6,744 nt of DNA from Akkermansia muciniphila (GCA_943324575.2 CALPMD020000069.1:1-6744), one strand, 5' to 3'; positions 1-5,682 are shown, numbered from the stretch's first letter. The notes: generated from the letters alone by a model not told the origin. Numbers and translations are program-made.

Positions 1-336
1 CTCGACAGCGAGGGTCCGCAAATCCCGCTGCTCGGCGCCGTCGGCCCGCTGCAATTCGAGGTGCTGCAATACCGTCTCGAAGGCGAATACGCCGCCGAAA
101 CCCGGATCGAACCGGCCAACTGGTCGCTCGCCCGCTGGTTGAAGCCGAAGGAAGGTGACCCGCTCGCGCCCGAAGCACGGCCAGCCTTGTCGCTCGGTGC
201 CGCCTTGGCGCGCGATTCGAACGGCTGGCTCGTCGCGCTGCTACCCAGCGAATGGGCGCTCAAAACCTTCAGCGACAAAAACGAAGACTGGATCATCTCC
301 GAACAGCCTTTCCCGCCGCCAACGGTGGTGAATTAA
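1..336 (+). CDS. prfC: Peptide chain release factor 3, C-terminal part (partial, 5' end outside window)
   Basis: RF3 is the cytoplasmic translational GTPase that recycles RF1 and RF2 from the ribosome after peptide release. Only the last 111 residues are visible, reading in frame from base 1 to TAA at 334-336. They match the RF3 C-terminal domain: LLGAVGPLQFEVLQYRLEGEY (fragment residues 10-30) is the family's G-A-V-G-x-L-Q-F-x-V-x-x-x-R-L-x-x-E-Y block, followed by the EP-N---ARW segment. The GTPase domain and G motifs lie to the left of the window. An internal GTG at 61 is not the start, because the frame is open and conserved before it. There is no terminator hairpin with a T-run after the stop, and the next gene has its own promoter 7 bp downstream. 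The ending PPPTVVN is an unremarkable tail. I am confident of the family; elongation factor G is unlikely given this C-terminal motif. Confidence 0.92.
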   Translation, partial: LDSEGPQIPLLGAVGPLQFEVLQYRLEGEYAAETRIEPANWSLARWLKPKEGDPLAPEARPALSLGAALARDSNGWLVALLPSEWALKTFSDKNEDWIISEQPFPPPTVVN

Positions 337-342
337 GCGTCT

Positions 343-370
343 TTGACGTTGGGATGAAATCTGCTACTTT
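343..370 (+). promoter_or_regulatory. Probable promoter of the toxin-antitoxin operon, leaderless layout
   Basis: A -35-like TTGACG (343-348, five of six consensus bases) is followed after 16 bp by TACTTT (365-370), which carries an upstream TG (TGC, 362-364) as in extended -10 promoters. The expected transcription start, about 7 bases past the -10, falls on or next to the ATG at 377. The antitoxin mRNA would therefore be leaderless. This agrees with the absence of any Shine-Dalgarno sequence before 377. The -10 itself matches only three of six consensus bases, so its exact boundaries are uncertain. Confidence 0.6.
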
Positions 371-376
371 ATTGCC

Positions 377-583
377 ATGTCAGAAGTTGCCCAACTCAAA
401 GAGAGCGCAGCCCGCCTCTCGGTCGCAGAACGGGCAGAGCTTGCTTACTTTCTCTTGGACGGTCTCGATGGAACCCACCATTGGGTCGATGACGACGAGG
501 TGATGCGGCGACGCCAAGAGTTGGATTCGAGCGAGGTGAACGCCTTGACTTTGGATGAGTTCAAACAGGCCTGCGGCCGTTAA
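377..583 (+). CDS. Type II antitoxin, addiction module component (PF09720/TIGR02574-like)
   Basis: This is a small acidic protein of 68 residues, the usual length for the putative addiction module component family. Residues 14-31 (LSVAERAELAYFLLDGLD) match the family's L-S-x-x-E-R-A-E-L-A-x-x-L-L-D-S-L-D helix. Residues 36-63 follow the W---D-E---RRQELDSSEV--LTLDEF pattern, usually written W--E---R--E-(x)GEV---EE. By family knowledge it should bind and neutralise the toxin encoded 12 bp downstream and probably repress their shared promoter. The ATG at 377 was chosen because the conserved region begins soon after it and it sits right behind the -10 element. No ribosome binding site is visible. 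The protein shows no obvious ribbon-helix-helix or HTH motif, so its DNA-binding mode is unclear. It starts 40 bp after prfC but appears to be transcribed separately. Confidence 0.85.
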   Translation: MSEVAQLKESAARLSVAERAELAYFLLDGLDGTHHWVDDDEVMRRRQELDSSEVNALTLDEFKQACGR

Positions 584-595
584 TTCTTCCCGCCG

Positions 596-886
596 ATGGC
601 TCTGACCTTTCATCCACGGGCTGCCTTGGATGCACGGATGATCGCGCAGAAGTACGCAGGCGTCTCCGAAAAACTGATGGAGCGGTTTTGGTGCGAAGTG
701 GATGCGGCAGTCGATTTGATCGCCGCCAACCCTCGGCGGTATCATTTCGATCCATCGGGGTTGCGCCGTTTGAATCTCAAGAAGTTTCCTTACCACCTCT
801 TGTTTGAAGAGAAATCAAACGACGCACGGATCATTGTCATTCGGCATCATAATCAAAATCCATCGTTTGGGCTGCGTCGGCGTTGA
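596..886 (+). CDS. Type II toxin of the ParE/RelE superfamily
   Basis: The product is 96 residues and basic, with the length and layout of ParE/RelE toxins. It has an N-terminal strand (ALTFHPRA), two helices (about 9-44, with A-x-D-L-I-A-A-N-P near the end), the R-R-L-N-L-K-K-F-P-Y block at 57-66, and a C-terminal strand RIIVIRHHNQNP (78-89). In this family the last block usually reads V-x-H-x-R-R-x-P; here it is RHHNQNPSFGLRRR, so the usual R-R pair is replaced by N-Q. Family members either cleave ribosome-bound mRNA (RelE) or poison DNA gyrase (ParE); the sequence alone does not decide which. Partnering with a PF09720 antitoxin is the common arrangement. The start lies 12 bp after the antitoxin stop without a Shine-Dalgarno sequence, so translation is probably coupled. 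The gene converges on the next one across a 19-bp gap. Confidence 0.82.
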   Translation: MALTFHPRAALDARMIAQKYAGVSEKLMERFWCEVDAAVDLIAANPRRYHFDPSGLRRLNLKKFPYHLLFEEKSNDARIIVIRHHNQNPSFGLRRR

Positions 887-905
887 TCGGGTAGGGCGAT
901 GAATC

Positions 906-2366
906 TCACTTCCAATTATACCGCACGCGGTAGCTGACGACTTTCTCCTCGTCGGGCTTGAGGGTGACGCGAAACTCGATGTTGCGGGAATCAACTTTCG
1001 CGTACTCGTCGGATTTCTGGACGATCTCCCAGTTGACCCAACGGTAGAGCCTCTCGGCCACGCGGATTTCGACGGTTTCCTTTTTGCGGTTGCGCAGCTT
1101 GATTTCGAAGGCCTCCTCCAGTTGATCTTCCTTCACGCTGAGGCTGTAGTCGCTACGGGTACGGCTGCCGACGAGGTCGAAGGCATCGCCCGTGCGGATG
1201 CGGACGGTTTCACCTTGGGGCGTGTGGTCGATACTGTTTTCTCCGGTGAACTCGGGACGGCCGTCGGCATTGTCCTGCCGATAAAAACGGGCGCGCCCTC
1301 TGGGGAGAGGGAGGCCGAGGCCGTTTTCCTTGGTGTTTTTGAACTCGCGCATCACCCAGACTTTCGGGTTCGACTGGGTGCCGAACTCGCGGTTGTTACG
1401 CAAACCTTCCTCGGGGAAACCGCGGTAGTTTTCCCACGGGATGTTCGCGCCATCGTAAATGTAGAGTGTGGGGGCTTTGACGCCGGTGGCACGCAGGAAT
1501 TCGACCTGCTTGGTCTCGCCATTGCGGAGGGTGGTGGCACGCGGCAGTTGGTAGAGGTGGAATTCGTCAAAGGCCTTTTCGGTGACGGCGGCGGTCTTGG
1601 CCTCACCAAAAGCTTCCGCTCTCATCGCCAGCCTAGGCATTGGCATTTGCAGTTTGTTTACATCGCCCGCCATCAGCTTGAGCGACGCGTTTTCAAAGGC
1701 CGTACCCGATTGATTGTCGATCGTCACCCAACCGACGATGTCGAGGGTGTCGCCCTTTTCCGGCGAGATCAGATTGTAGGCGGCGGACCAACTCATGCCG
1801 CCAGTGACATAACTGAGTTCGGCATCGAGCTTGGCGGCGCGGTCGCTGGTTAGTTGCCAGGTGAGCGTTGGTTTGAGAATGCCATCGTCGCCCATGGTCG
1901 GGAAACGCGGTTCGCCAGGCAGTGAAAAGCGCAACTGGCCAGCCACCTCGATGATTGGCGAGCCACTGGATTCAGCATTGCCAGGTATGTTGGGCGTGTA
2001 GCCAGAGCGGATGACTTTGCCGCGCACGGTCGACTCGTGACCGTCTCGATCGCGATTGATGAAATCGAGTTCCTTGCCCTCGTTGAGCGAAAGCAGCAGA
2101 CCTTGTGACAGCACTTCGGCACGGTAACTTTGTTCGAGGATGCGCAGATCGGTCTTTTTACTGGGATCGCGCAACACCACCGAATCGGGCTCCAGATGCA
2201 GCGTGGCACCCGCGTAGGTGACCGAGTTTTCTCCCGCCTTCAGATCCAGCGCGACCCGGTCACGCACTACCGCGAAGTTCTGATTGTAAACCGTCAGCGA
2301 CGGCTGGGCTGTGGCCAGCCAGCTGCCAAGCAGGCCCGCGATTGCATTGATGGAGATAAGCTTCAT
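906..2366 (-). CDS. Secreted DUF4139 domain protein of unknown function
   Basis: The product is 486 residues from the ATG at 2364-2366. It begins with a classic signal peptide: MKLIS, a hydrophobic stretch to GSWLATA, and probable cleavage before QPS, so it should act in the periplasm or outside the cell. DUF4139 hallmarks are visible. Residues 192-205 give the W-S-A-A-Y-x-L block, then DIVGWVTIDNQSG and LKLMAGDVN. Residues 352-366 read GLGLPLPRGRARFY, followed by F-T-G-E-N-S-I-D-H-T-P-x-G-E-x-V-x-I-x-x-G-D-A-F-D (numbering shifted about four from the longer reading). The C-terminus (NIEFRVTLKPDEEKVVSYRVRY) is the usual final beta strand pair. I see no clear N-terminal DUF4140 partner or coiled coil as in mucoidy-inhibitor MuiA-like proteins. 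A start 12 bases upstream (2378) is possible on paper but is rejected because that ATG overlaps the -10 box. The biochemical role is unknown. Confidence 0.85.
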   Translation of the reverse strand: MKLISINAIAGLLGSWLATAQPSLTVYNQNFAVVRDRVALDLKAGENSVTYAGATLHLEPDSVVLRDPSKKTDLRILEQSYRAEVLSQGLLLSLNEGKELDFINRDRDGHESTVRGKVIRSGYTPNIPGNAESSGSPIIEVAGQLRFSLPGEPRFPTMGDDGILKPTLTWQLTSDRAAKLDAELSYVTGGMSWSAAYNLISPEKGDTLDIVGWVTIDNQSGTAFENASLKLMAGDVNKLQMPMPRLAMRAEAFGEAKTAAVTEKAFDEFHLYQLPRATTLRNGETKQVEFLRATGVKAPTLYIYDGANIPWENYRGFPEEGLRNNREFGTQSNPKVWVMREFKNTKENGLGLPLPRGRARFYRQDNADGRPEFTGENSIDHTPQGETVRIRTGDAFDLVGSRTRSDYSLSVKEDQLEEAFEIKLRNRKKETVEIRVAERLYRWVNWEIVQKSDEYAKVDSRNIEFRVTLKPDEEKVVSYRVRYNWK

Positions 2367-2372
2367 GGAAAT

Positions 2373-2376
2373 CTCC
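2373..2376 (-). promoter_or_regulatory. Shine-Dalgarno-like GGAG that selects the start at 2366
   Basis: GGAG is read on the minus strand six bases before the ATG at 2366-2364, an ideal spacing. It overlaps the upstream in-frame ATG (2378-2376), which itself is part of the -10 box. If the -10 is used as predicted, this GGAG would lie upstream of the transcript start and be unused. If transcription starts further upstream, it would be used. Both readings point to 2366 as the start. It is the only convincing Shine-Dalgarno sequence in the window. Confidence 0.45.
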
Positions 2377-2385
2377 ATTATAGCA
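2377..2385 (-). promoter_or_regulatory. Extended -10 promoter of the DUF4139 gene
   Basis: On the minus strand the sequence reads TGC TATAAT, a perfect extended -10 (TATAAT at 2382-2377, TGC at 2385-2383). No good -35 lies 16-18 bp upstream, as is typical when an extended -10 is used. Ten bases separate the TATAAT from the ATG at 2366. The predicted transcript starts around 2370 and has a leader of only a few bases. Confidence 0.65.
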
Positions 2386-2445
2386 CTTCATCAACTCAGG
2401 GCGAGGCGGAAATTTCACCGATTCACGGTTTATCTCTCGCACGAT

Positions 2446-2502
2446 GGTGCTGACTTCAGATCCTCATTTTACCAAAATCGATAAGCTGCAAGTCAGTGCA
2501 CC
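2446..2502. repeat. 57-bp imperfect inverted repeat between glyS and the DUF4139 gene
   Basis: The left arm GGTGCTGACTT (2446-2456) pairs with the right arm AAGTCAGTGCACC (2490-2502) over 11 base pairs with a two-base bulge. The 33-base centre contains a second small repeat, ATTTT-ACC-AAAAT (2466-2478). Transcribed from glyS, this would fold as a stem with a side hairpin just after the stop codon. No T-run follows on either strand, so it is not a standard intrinsic terminator. It could stabilise the glyS mRNA 3' end, assist Rho-independent pausing, or be a protein site. Confidence 0.5.
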
Positions 2503-2532
2503 GCCGCAGGCTTGATTTGAGTGACGCACCTT

Positions 2533-4098
2533 TTAGCGGACGCGCTCGAGCAACCAGCAGAGCAGGCCGCTAATCGGCAGGCGCTCTTGCTCCATGGAGT
2601 CCCGATGGCGCACGGTGACTGTGTTTTTCAGCGCGTCGCCTTGTTCGCCCAGAGTTTCGAAATCGACGGTGATACAGAATGGTGTGCCGACTTCATCCTG
2701 GCGGCGATAACGGCGACCGAGTGCACCGCCATCGTCGTAGAAGACGTTGATCCACGGTTGCAGTGTTTTTTGAATCTCACGGCAAATCCGCACCTGATCG
2801 TCGTTTTTCTTGAGCAAGGGAAAGATGCCGACCTTGATGGGGGCCATGCGGGGGACAAATCGGAGCACGGTGCGGACGTCCTCTTTGCCTTTTTCGTCGA
2901 TGAGTGTTTCTTCGTCGAAGGCTTCGCAAATGAGCGCGAGGACGGTGCGGTCGCAGCCAGCGGATGGCTCGACGACGTGCGGGAGGAATTTCTCCTTGGT
3001 CTCCTCGTCGAAGTAAACGAGTGATTTGCCTGCGCCTTTTTCGTGTACGCCGAGGTCGTAGTCGGTGCGGTAAGCCACGCCTTCCAGCTCTTGAATGCCG
3101 AAGGGGAATTCGTATTCGATGTCGTAGGTTTTCTTGGAATAGAAAGCGCGCTCGCCATCAGGAACATCGAGAATGTGCAGCTTTTCGCGTGGGATTCCGA
3201 TTTCGCCATAGAAATTGAGGCGGGTTTCCAGCCACTCGTCAGTCAGACGCATGCCATCTTCGGGGTGGCAGAAATATTCGATCTCCATTTGCTCGAACTC
3301 GCGCGAGCGGAACGTGAAATTGCGCGGGTTGATCTCGTTACGGAATGACTTGCCGGTTTGGGCGATGCCGAAGGGCAGCTTGACCCGGTTGGAGTCGAGC
3401 ACGTTCTTGTATTGGCAGAAAATCGACTGCGCCGTCTCTGGGCGGAGGTAGGCGATCTGGTCGCCTGTGGCGCCGAAGTTGGTCTGCAGCATCAGGTTGA
3501 ACTGGCGCGGCTCTGTCAGGAGGCTGCCATTTTCTGGATTGAAGCTGGTTGTGCCGACGACCTCTTCGCGGCGGTCCTCGGTGAGCTCGATCTCCTTGGG
3601 TGAGATTTTCTTGTCGGGCAAGAGTTCGGCGTAAAACTTGCGTGCGGTCTTGTGGGATTCAATCGGATCCTTTCCGGTTGCGACCAGGACAGCGAAGGAG
3701 CGCTCGATGCTCCAGCCTGTCGCGGGATGTTTGGCACCTGAGAAATAAACTGCCGTTCCGTCTTGCGCAGGGATCTGATCGGCGCGCAGGCGGGCGCGAG
3801 AAAGCAAACAATCGCACATCGGATCGCTGAAACCGCCGACATGGCCAGAAGAGGTGAGGACTTGCTCCATCGTGAGAATCGCGCCATCCATGCCGAGCAC
3901 GTCGTCGCGTTCTTGCACCGTTTTGCGCCACCAATAGTCCTTGAGATTGCGCTTCAGCTCAGTGCCCAATGGGCCGTAATCCCAGCACCCATTCAGACCG
4001 CCATAGAGCTCTCCAGCTTGGAAAATAAAGCCGCGGCGTTTGCACAGCGAGACGATTTTTTCCATGCGGACGGGATCAGTGACATCTTTGTTGGCCAT
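2533..4098 (-). CDS. glyS: Glycyl-tRNA synthetase, single-chain dimeric (alpha2) type
   Basis: This cytoplasmic class II aminoacyl-tRNA synthetase charges tRNA-Gly with glycine using ATP. At 521 residues it fits the single-chain type, as in Thermus (about 500), not the separate glyQ/glyS alpha-beta type. It opens with the family signature: RRGFIFQAGELYGGLNGCWDYGPLG (21-45). RPETAQSIF (219-227) and motif 2 FRNEINPRNFTFRSREFEQME (252-272) form the active site, and motif 3 is VVEPSAGCDRTVLAL (375-389). An HGTP-type anticodon-binding domain fills about 419-521 (APIKVGIFPLL, DEVGTPFCITVD). An insertion typical of the family lies between about 95 and 195. The start ATG at 4098 gives MANKDVTDPV; there is no Shine-Dalgarno sequence, only a U-rich leader (TTATTTTT). 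The gene is divergent from the hydrolase and 166 bp from the downstream DUF4139 start, which has its own promoter. No residue expected for activity appears to be missing. Confidence 0.96.
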   Translation of the reverse strand: MANKDVTDPVRMEKIVSLCKRRGFIFQAGELYGGLNGCWDYGPLGTELKRNLKDYWWRKTVQERDDVLGMDGAILTMEQVLTSSGHVGGFSDPMCDCLLSRARLRADQIPAQDGTAVYFSGAKHPATGWSIERSFAVLVATGKDPIESHKTARKFYAELLPDKKISPKEIELTEDRREEVVGTTSFNPENGSLLTEPRQFNLMLQTNFGATGDQIAYLRPETAQSIFCQYKNVLDSNRVKLPFGIAQTGKSFRNEINPRNFTFRSREFEQMEIEYFCHPEDGMRLTDEWLETRLNFYGEIGIPREKLHILDVPDGERAFYSKKTYDIEYEFPFGIQELEGVAYRTDYDLGVHEKGAGKSLVYFDEETKEKFLPHVVEPSAGCDRTVLALICEAFDEETLIDEKGKEDVRTVLRFVPRMAPIKVGIFPLLKKNDDQVRICREIQKTLQPWINVFYDDGGALGRRYRRQDEVGTPFCITVDFETLGEQGDALKNTVTVRHRDSMEQERLPISGLLCWLLERVR

Positions 4099-4161
4099 AA
4101 AAATAACAGGTAGGGGCGGCGATCGAAGCAGGCGCGGGCAGCTACGGCAAGGCAGGATTGC

Positions 4162-4170
4162 GTTCTAGCA
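4162..4170 (-). promoter_or_regulatory. Possible extended -10 for glyS
   Basis: The minus strand reads TGC TAGAAC (TGC 4170-4168, TAGAAC 4167-4162). The hexamer matches four of six -10 bases and carries the TG extension, but no -35 is visible at proper spacing. It would give a leader of roughly 57 bases. The support is the similarity to the TGCTA-bearing elements before the antitoxin and the DUF4139 gene. The 121-bp divergent region 4099-4219 holds no clearer promoter on either strand. Confidence 0.25.
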
Positions 4171-4219
4171 CGATCTGCCATTGGGTGATTGGAGCGATCC
4201 TCGTGATCTGGATCCATGA

Positions 4220-5242
4220 TTGCGGAATTTTCAAATTCTGCGAAACTCGAGCGTGGTTTTCTATTTCGCACCTCAACTCCGCCTCGTACTGGCAGCCAGC
4301 GCGGGTGTGTTGCTACTGGTCGCGTGCGCTCAAGATAAGTCCTTGGTGAATGGTCATGGTGCGGCAGATGCAAAGTCGGGGCTGGTCGGGAGGGACGATA
4401 CATTCGGCTATCGCAAGTGGATCTCAAAGGAGACAGAGCCCGATGTGGTGATTATTGGGGTCCACGGGTTCTGTGGAGCTTCGATCGACTACGCCAACCT
4501 CGGCAATCACCTGCTCCAAAACCAGCCGAACACGGGGCTCTATGCTTACGAGGTGCGGGGGCAGGGTGGCGATCCAATCTATGCGCGGCGTGGTGACATT
4601 GGTGACCCGCGCGACTGGTATCGCGATCTGTTTGCTTTTACTCAATTGGTGAAGGGGCGGCATCCGAATGCGCAGATCGTCTGGTTTGGGGAAAGCATGG
4701 GGGCACTCATCGCCGCCCATGCTTGGCGGGAGGCACCTGCGAATCTACCGCCCTGCGATGGGCTGATCTTGTCATCCCCGATTGTCCGTTTCCGGGATGA
4801 TATTCCTGCTTGGACTCCGGGTCTGGTGCAGATCGCAGCAACAACGCTGCCGCTGGCCCGAATTTCGTTGGAAACACTGGCTGGCGGCCAGGATGTGCAA
4901 ATGACGCAGACCTCTCACCACGCCGAGCAGATCAAAAAGAATCCGTACAGCGTGGAGGAGTACACGCTGCGGCTGATCGGCGCACTTTCGGGTCACATCC
5001 GCAGTATGAACGACTGCGCGGCCAGCATTCGTTCACCAATCCTTATTCTACATGGCGGGAAGGATTATTTTAACAACGATTCCGACGTCCGCGGCTTCGT
5101 CGCCCGCATTCCTTGGCGCGTTTCGAAAACCTACCACAATTATCCGAACGCGTACCATTTGCTGATGTATGACGAGAAAAAGGAGACCATCTTCCGTGAT
5201 ACCGAAGATTGGCTCGATCGCCTGCGAAAACAGCGTTTTTGA
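4220..5242 (+). CDS. Alpha/beta hydrolase, predicted lipoprotein (serine aminopeptidase S33 / monoacylglycerol lipase-like)
   Basis: The fold and active site are plain. HGFCGAS (82-88) is the oxyanion strand-loop. GESMG (157-161) is the nucleophile elbow with Ser159. HGGKD (278-282) supplies Asp282, and NAYH (310-313) supplies His313, so the triad is complete. The order and spacing resemble Hydrolase_4/lysophospholipase-like proteins; the substrate is probably a small ester or lipid, which is inference. The N-terminus has a hydrophobic stretch LRLVLAASAGVLLLVAC ending in a good lipobox (L-V-A-C, Cys36), so the protein is likely exported and lipid-anchored. There is no ATG start: a stop codon (4217-4219) lies directly before the TTG at 4220, and the other options are CTG 4238 and GTG 4253. 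I use TTG 4220 as the longest reading with a weak GGA upstream; GTG 4253 would give a shorter signal peptide with the same lipobox. No clear promoter or terminator is visible. Confidence 0.85.
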   Translation: MRNFQILRNSSVVFYFAPQLRLVLAASAGVLLLVACAQDKSLVNGHGAADAKSGLVGRDDTFGYRKWISKETEPDVVIIGVHGFCGASIDYANLGNHLLQNQPNTGLYAYEVRGQGGDPIYARRGDIGDPRDWYRDLFAFTQLVKGRHPNAQIVWFGESMGALIAAHAWREAPANLPPCDGLILSSPIVRFRDDIPAWTPGLVQIAATTLPLARISLETLAGGQDVQMTQTSHHAEQIKKNPYSVEEYTLRLIGALSGHIRSMNDCAASIRSPILILHGGKDYFNNDSDVRGFVARIPWRVSKTYHNYPNAYHLLMYDEKKETIFRDTEDWLDRLRKQRF

Positions 5243-5272
5243 AATTTTAATCAATAAAAAGCAGGATTCGTC

Positions 5273-5300
5273 TTGACGGATCGGTTCACGAGGCCATTCT
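5273..5300 (+). promoter_or_regulatory. Possible promoter of rpmB
   Basis: TTGACG (5273-5278), the same -35-like hexamer as before the antitoxin, is followed after 16 bp by CATTCT (5295-5300), a three-of-six -10. Transcription would start near 5307, giving a leader of about 24 bases. That leader ends in an AT-rich run (AAATTTTTATT) just before the ATG and lacks a Shine-Dalgarno sequence. The spacer 5243-5330 contains nothing else recognisable. Confidence 0.35.
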
Positions 5301-5330
5301 CCGCGTCCCGCAACCCGACAAATTTTTATT

Positions 5331-5594
5331 ATGGCACGCATTTGCAGTATTCGAGGAACCCGCGTCCGCTCCGGCGGCAAAATTCACCGTTCAGGTTTGG
5401 CCAAGAAAAAGGGTGGTATCGGTCGTCACGTCACCAAAGTGGTGAAACGTACGATTTCTCCTAACCTGCAGAACAAGCGCATCTGGGTTCCAGAGCTTGC
5501 CAAGTTTGTCCGCATTAAACTGAGCTGCCGTGCACTGAAGACCATCAACAAGAATGGTGCTTTCGTGACGCTCAAAAAAGCGGGAATCATCTGA
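5331..5594 (+). CDS. rpmB: 50S ribosomal protein bL28
   Basis: bL28 is a small basic protein of the large ribosomal subunit. The 87-residue product starts MARICSIRGTR, matching the family's M-S-R-x-C-x-x-T-G-K-R opening. It continues with K-I-H-R (17-20), PNLQNKRIWVPE (44-55, the N-L-x-x-x-R-x-W-V core), then FVRIKLSCRALKTINKNGAF (59-78). The extra basic segment KKKGGIGRHVTKVVKR (25-40) is longer than in E. coli (78 residues) and resembles verrucomicrobial bL28. Only two separated cysteines (5 and 66) are present, so this is the zinc-free form. The gene is not next to rpmG here, unlike in many bacteria. The start ATG at 5331 is well placed but has no Shine-Dalgarno sequence. Transcription ends at the strong hairpin at 5641. 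Confidence 0.95.
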   Translation: MARICSIRGTRVRSGGKIHRSGLAKKKGGIGRHVTKVVKRTISPNLQNKRIWVPELAKFVRIKLSCRALKTINKNGAFVTLKKAGII

Positions 5595-5606
5595 TTTTAA
5601 TCAGAT
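5589..5606. repeat. Short palindrome over the rpmB stop codon
   Basis: ATCTGATT TT AATCAGAT is an inverted repeat that includes the TGA stop (5592-5594). As RNA it could form a 7-bp stem with a UUUA loop. Its core ATTTTAATCA (5594-5603) recurs at 5244-5253, just past the hydrolase stop, so the 10-mer flanks rpmB as a direct repeat. This could be chance in AT-rich spacers. Confidence 0.4.
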
Positions 5607-5640
5607 CCTCTCATTGGTTTGTTTTTTGATGTTGTTTTTG

Positions 5641-5667
5641 GCCCGGTGGAAACACCGGGCTTTTTTT
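5641..5667 (+). terminator. Intrinsic terminator of rpmB
   Basis: A perfect 8-bp GC-rich stem, GCCCGGTG (5641-5648) and CACCGGGC (5653-5660), closes a GAAA tetraloop and is followed by seven Ts (5661-5667). It lies 46 bases after the rpmB stop. The opposite strand has no T-run beyond the stem, so it works only for rightward transcription and probably keeps it out of the convergent gene that ends at 5683. Confidence 0.95.
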
Positions 5668-5682
5668 ATGCCCATTAACCAA

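Noticed and set aside
311..336. Hairpin-like CCGCC/GGTGG at the end of prfC as a terminator
   Set aside because: The stem is short, needs a wobble pair, lies inside the coding region and has no T-run after it.
380..796. 138-codon minus-strand open frame across the antitoxin and toxin
   Set aside because: It lies opposite two genes with recognisable families, its translation has no family look, and it ignores the gene boundary.
1122..1853. 243-codon plus-strand open frame inside the DUF4139 gene
   Set aside because: Antisense shadow of a GC-rich coding frame; composition is rich in G, V and A with no motif, while the minus strand carries clear DUF4139 blocks.
2367..2378. Start of the DUF4139 gene at the upstream ATG (MEIS extension)
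   Set aside because: That ATG is inside the TATAAT box and disrupts the usual signal peptide n-region; the ATG at 2366 begins a clean MKLIS signal peptide.
2521..3024. 167-codon plus-strand open frame opposite glyS
   Set aside because: Antisense to the well-conserved anticodon-binding and motif 3 region of glycyl-tRNA synthetase; no independent support.
4099..4108. TGTTATTTT just before the glyS ATG as an extended -10
   Set aside because: Transcription would start inside the coding region; it is better seen as a U-rich translation leader.
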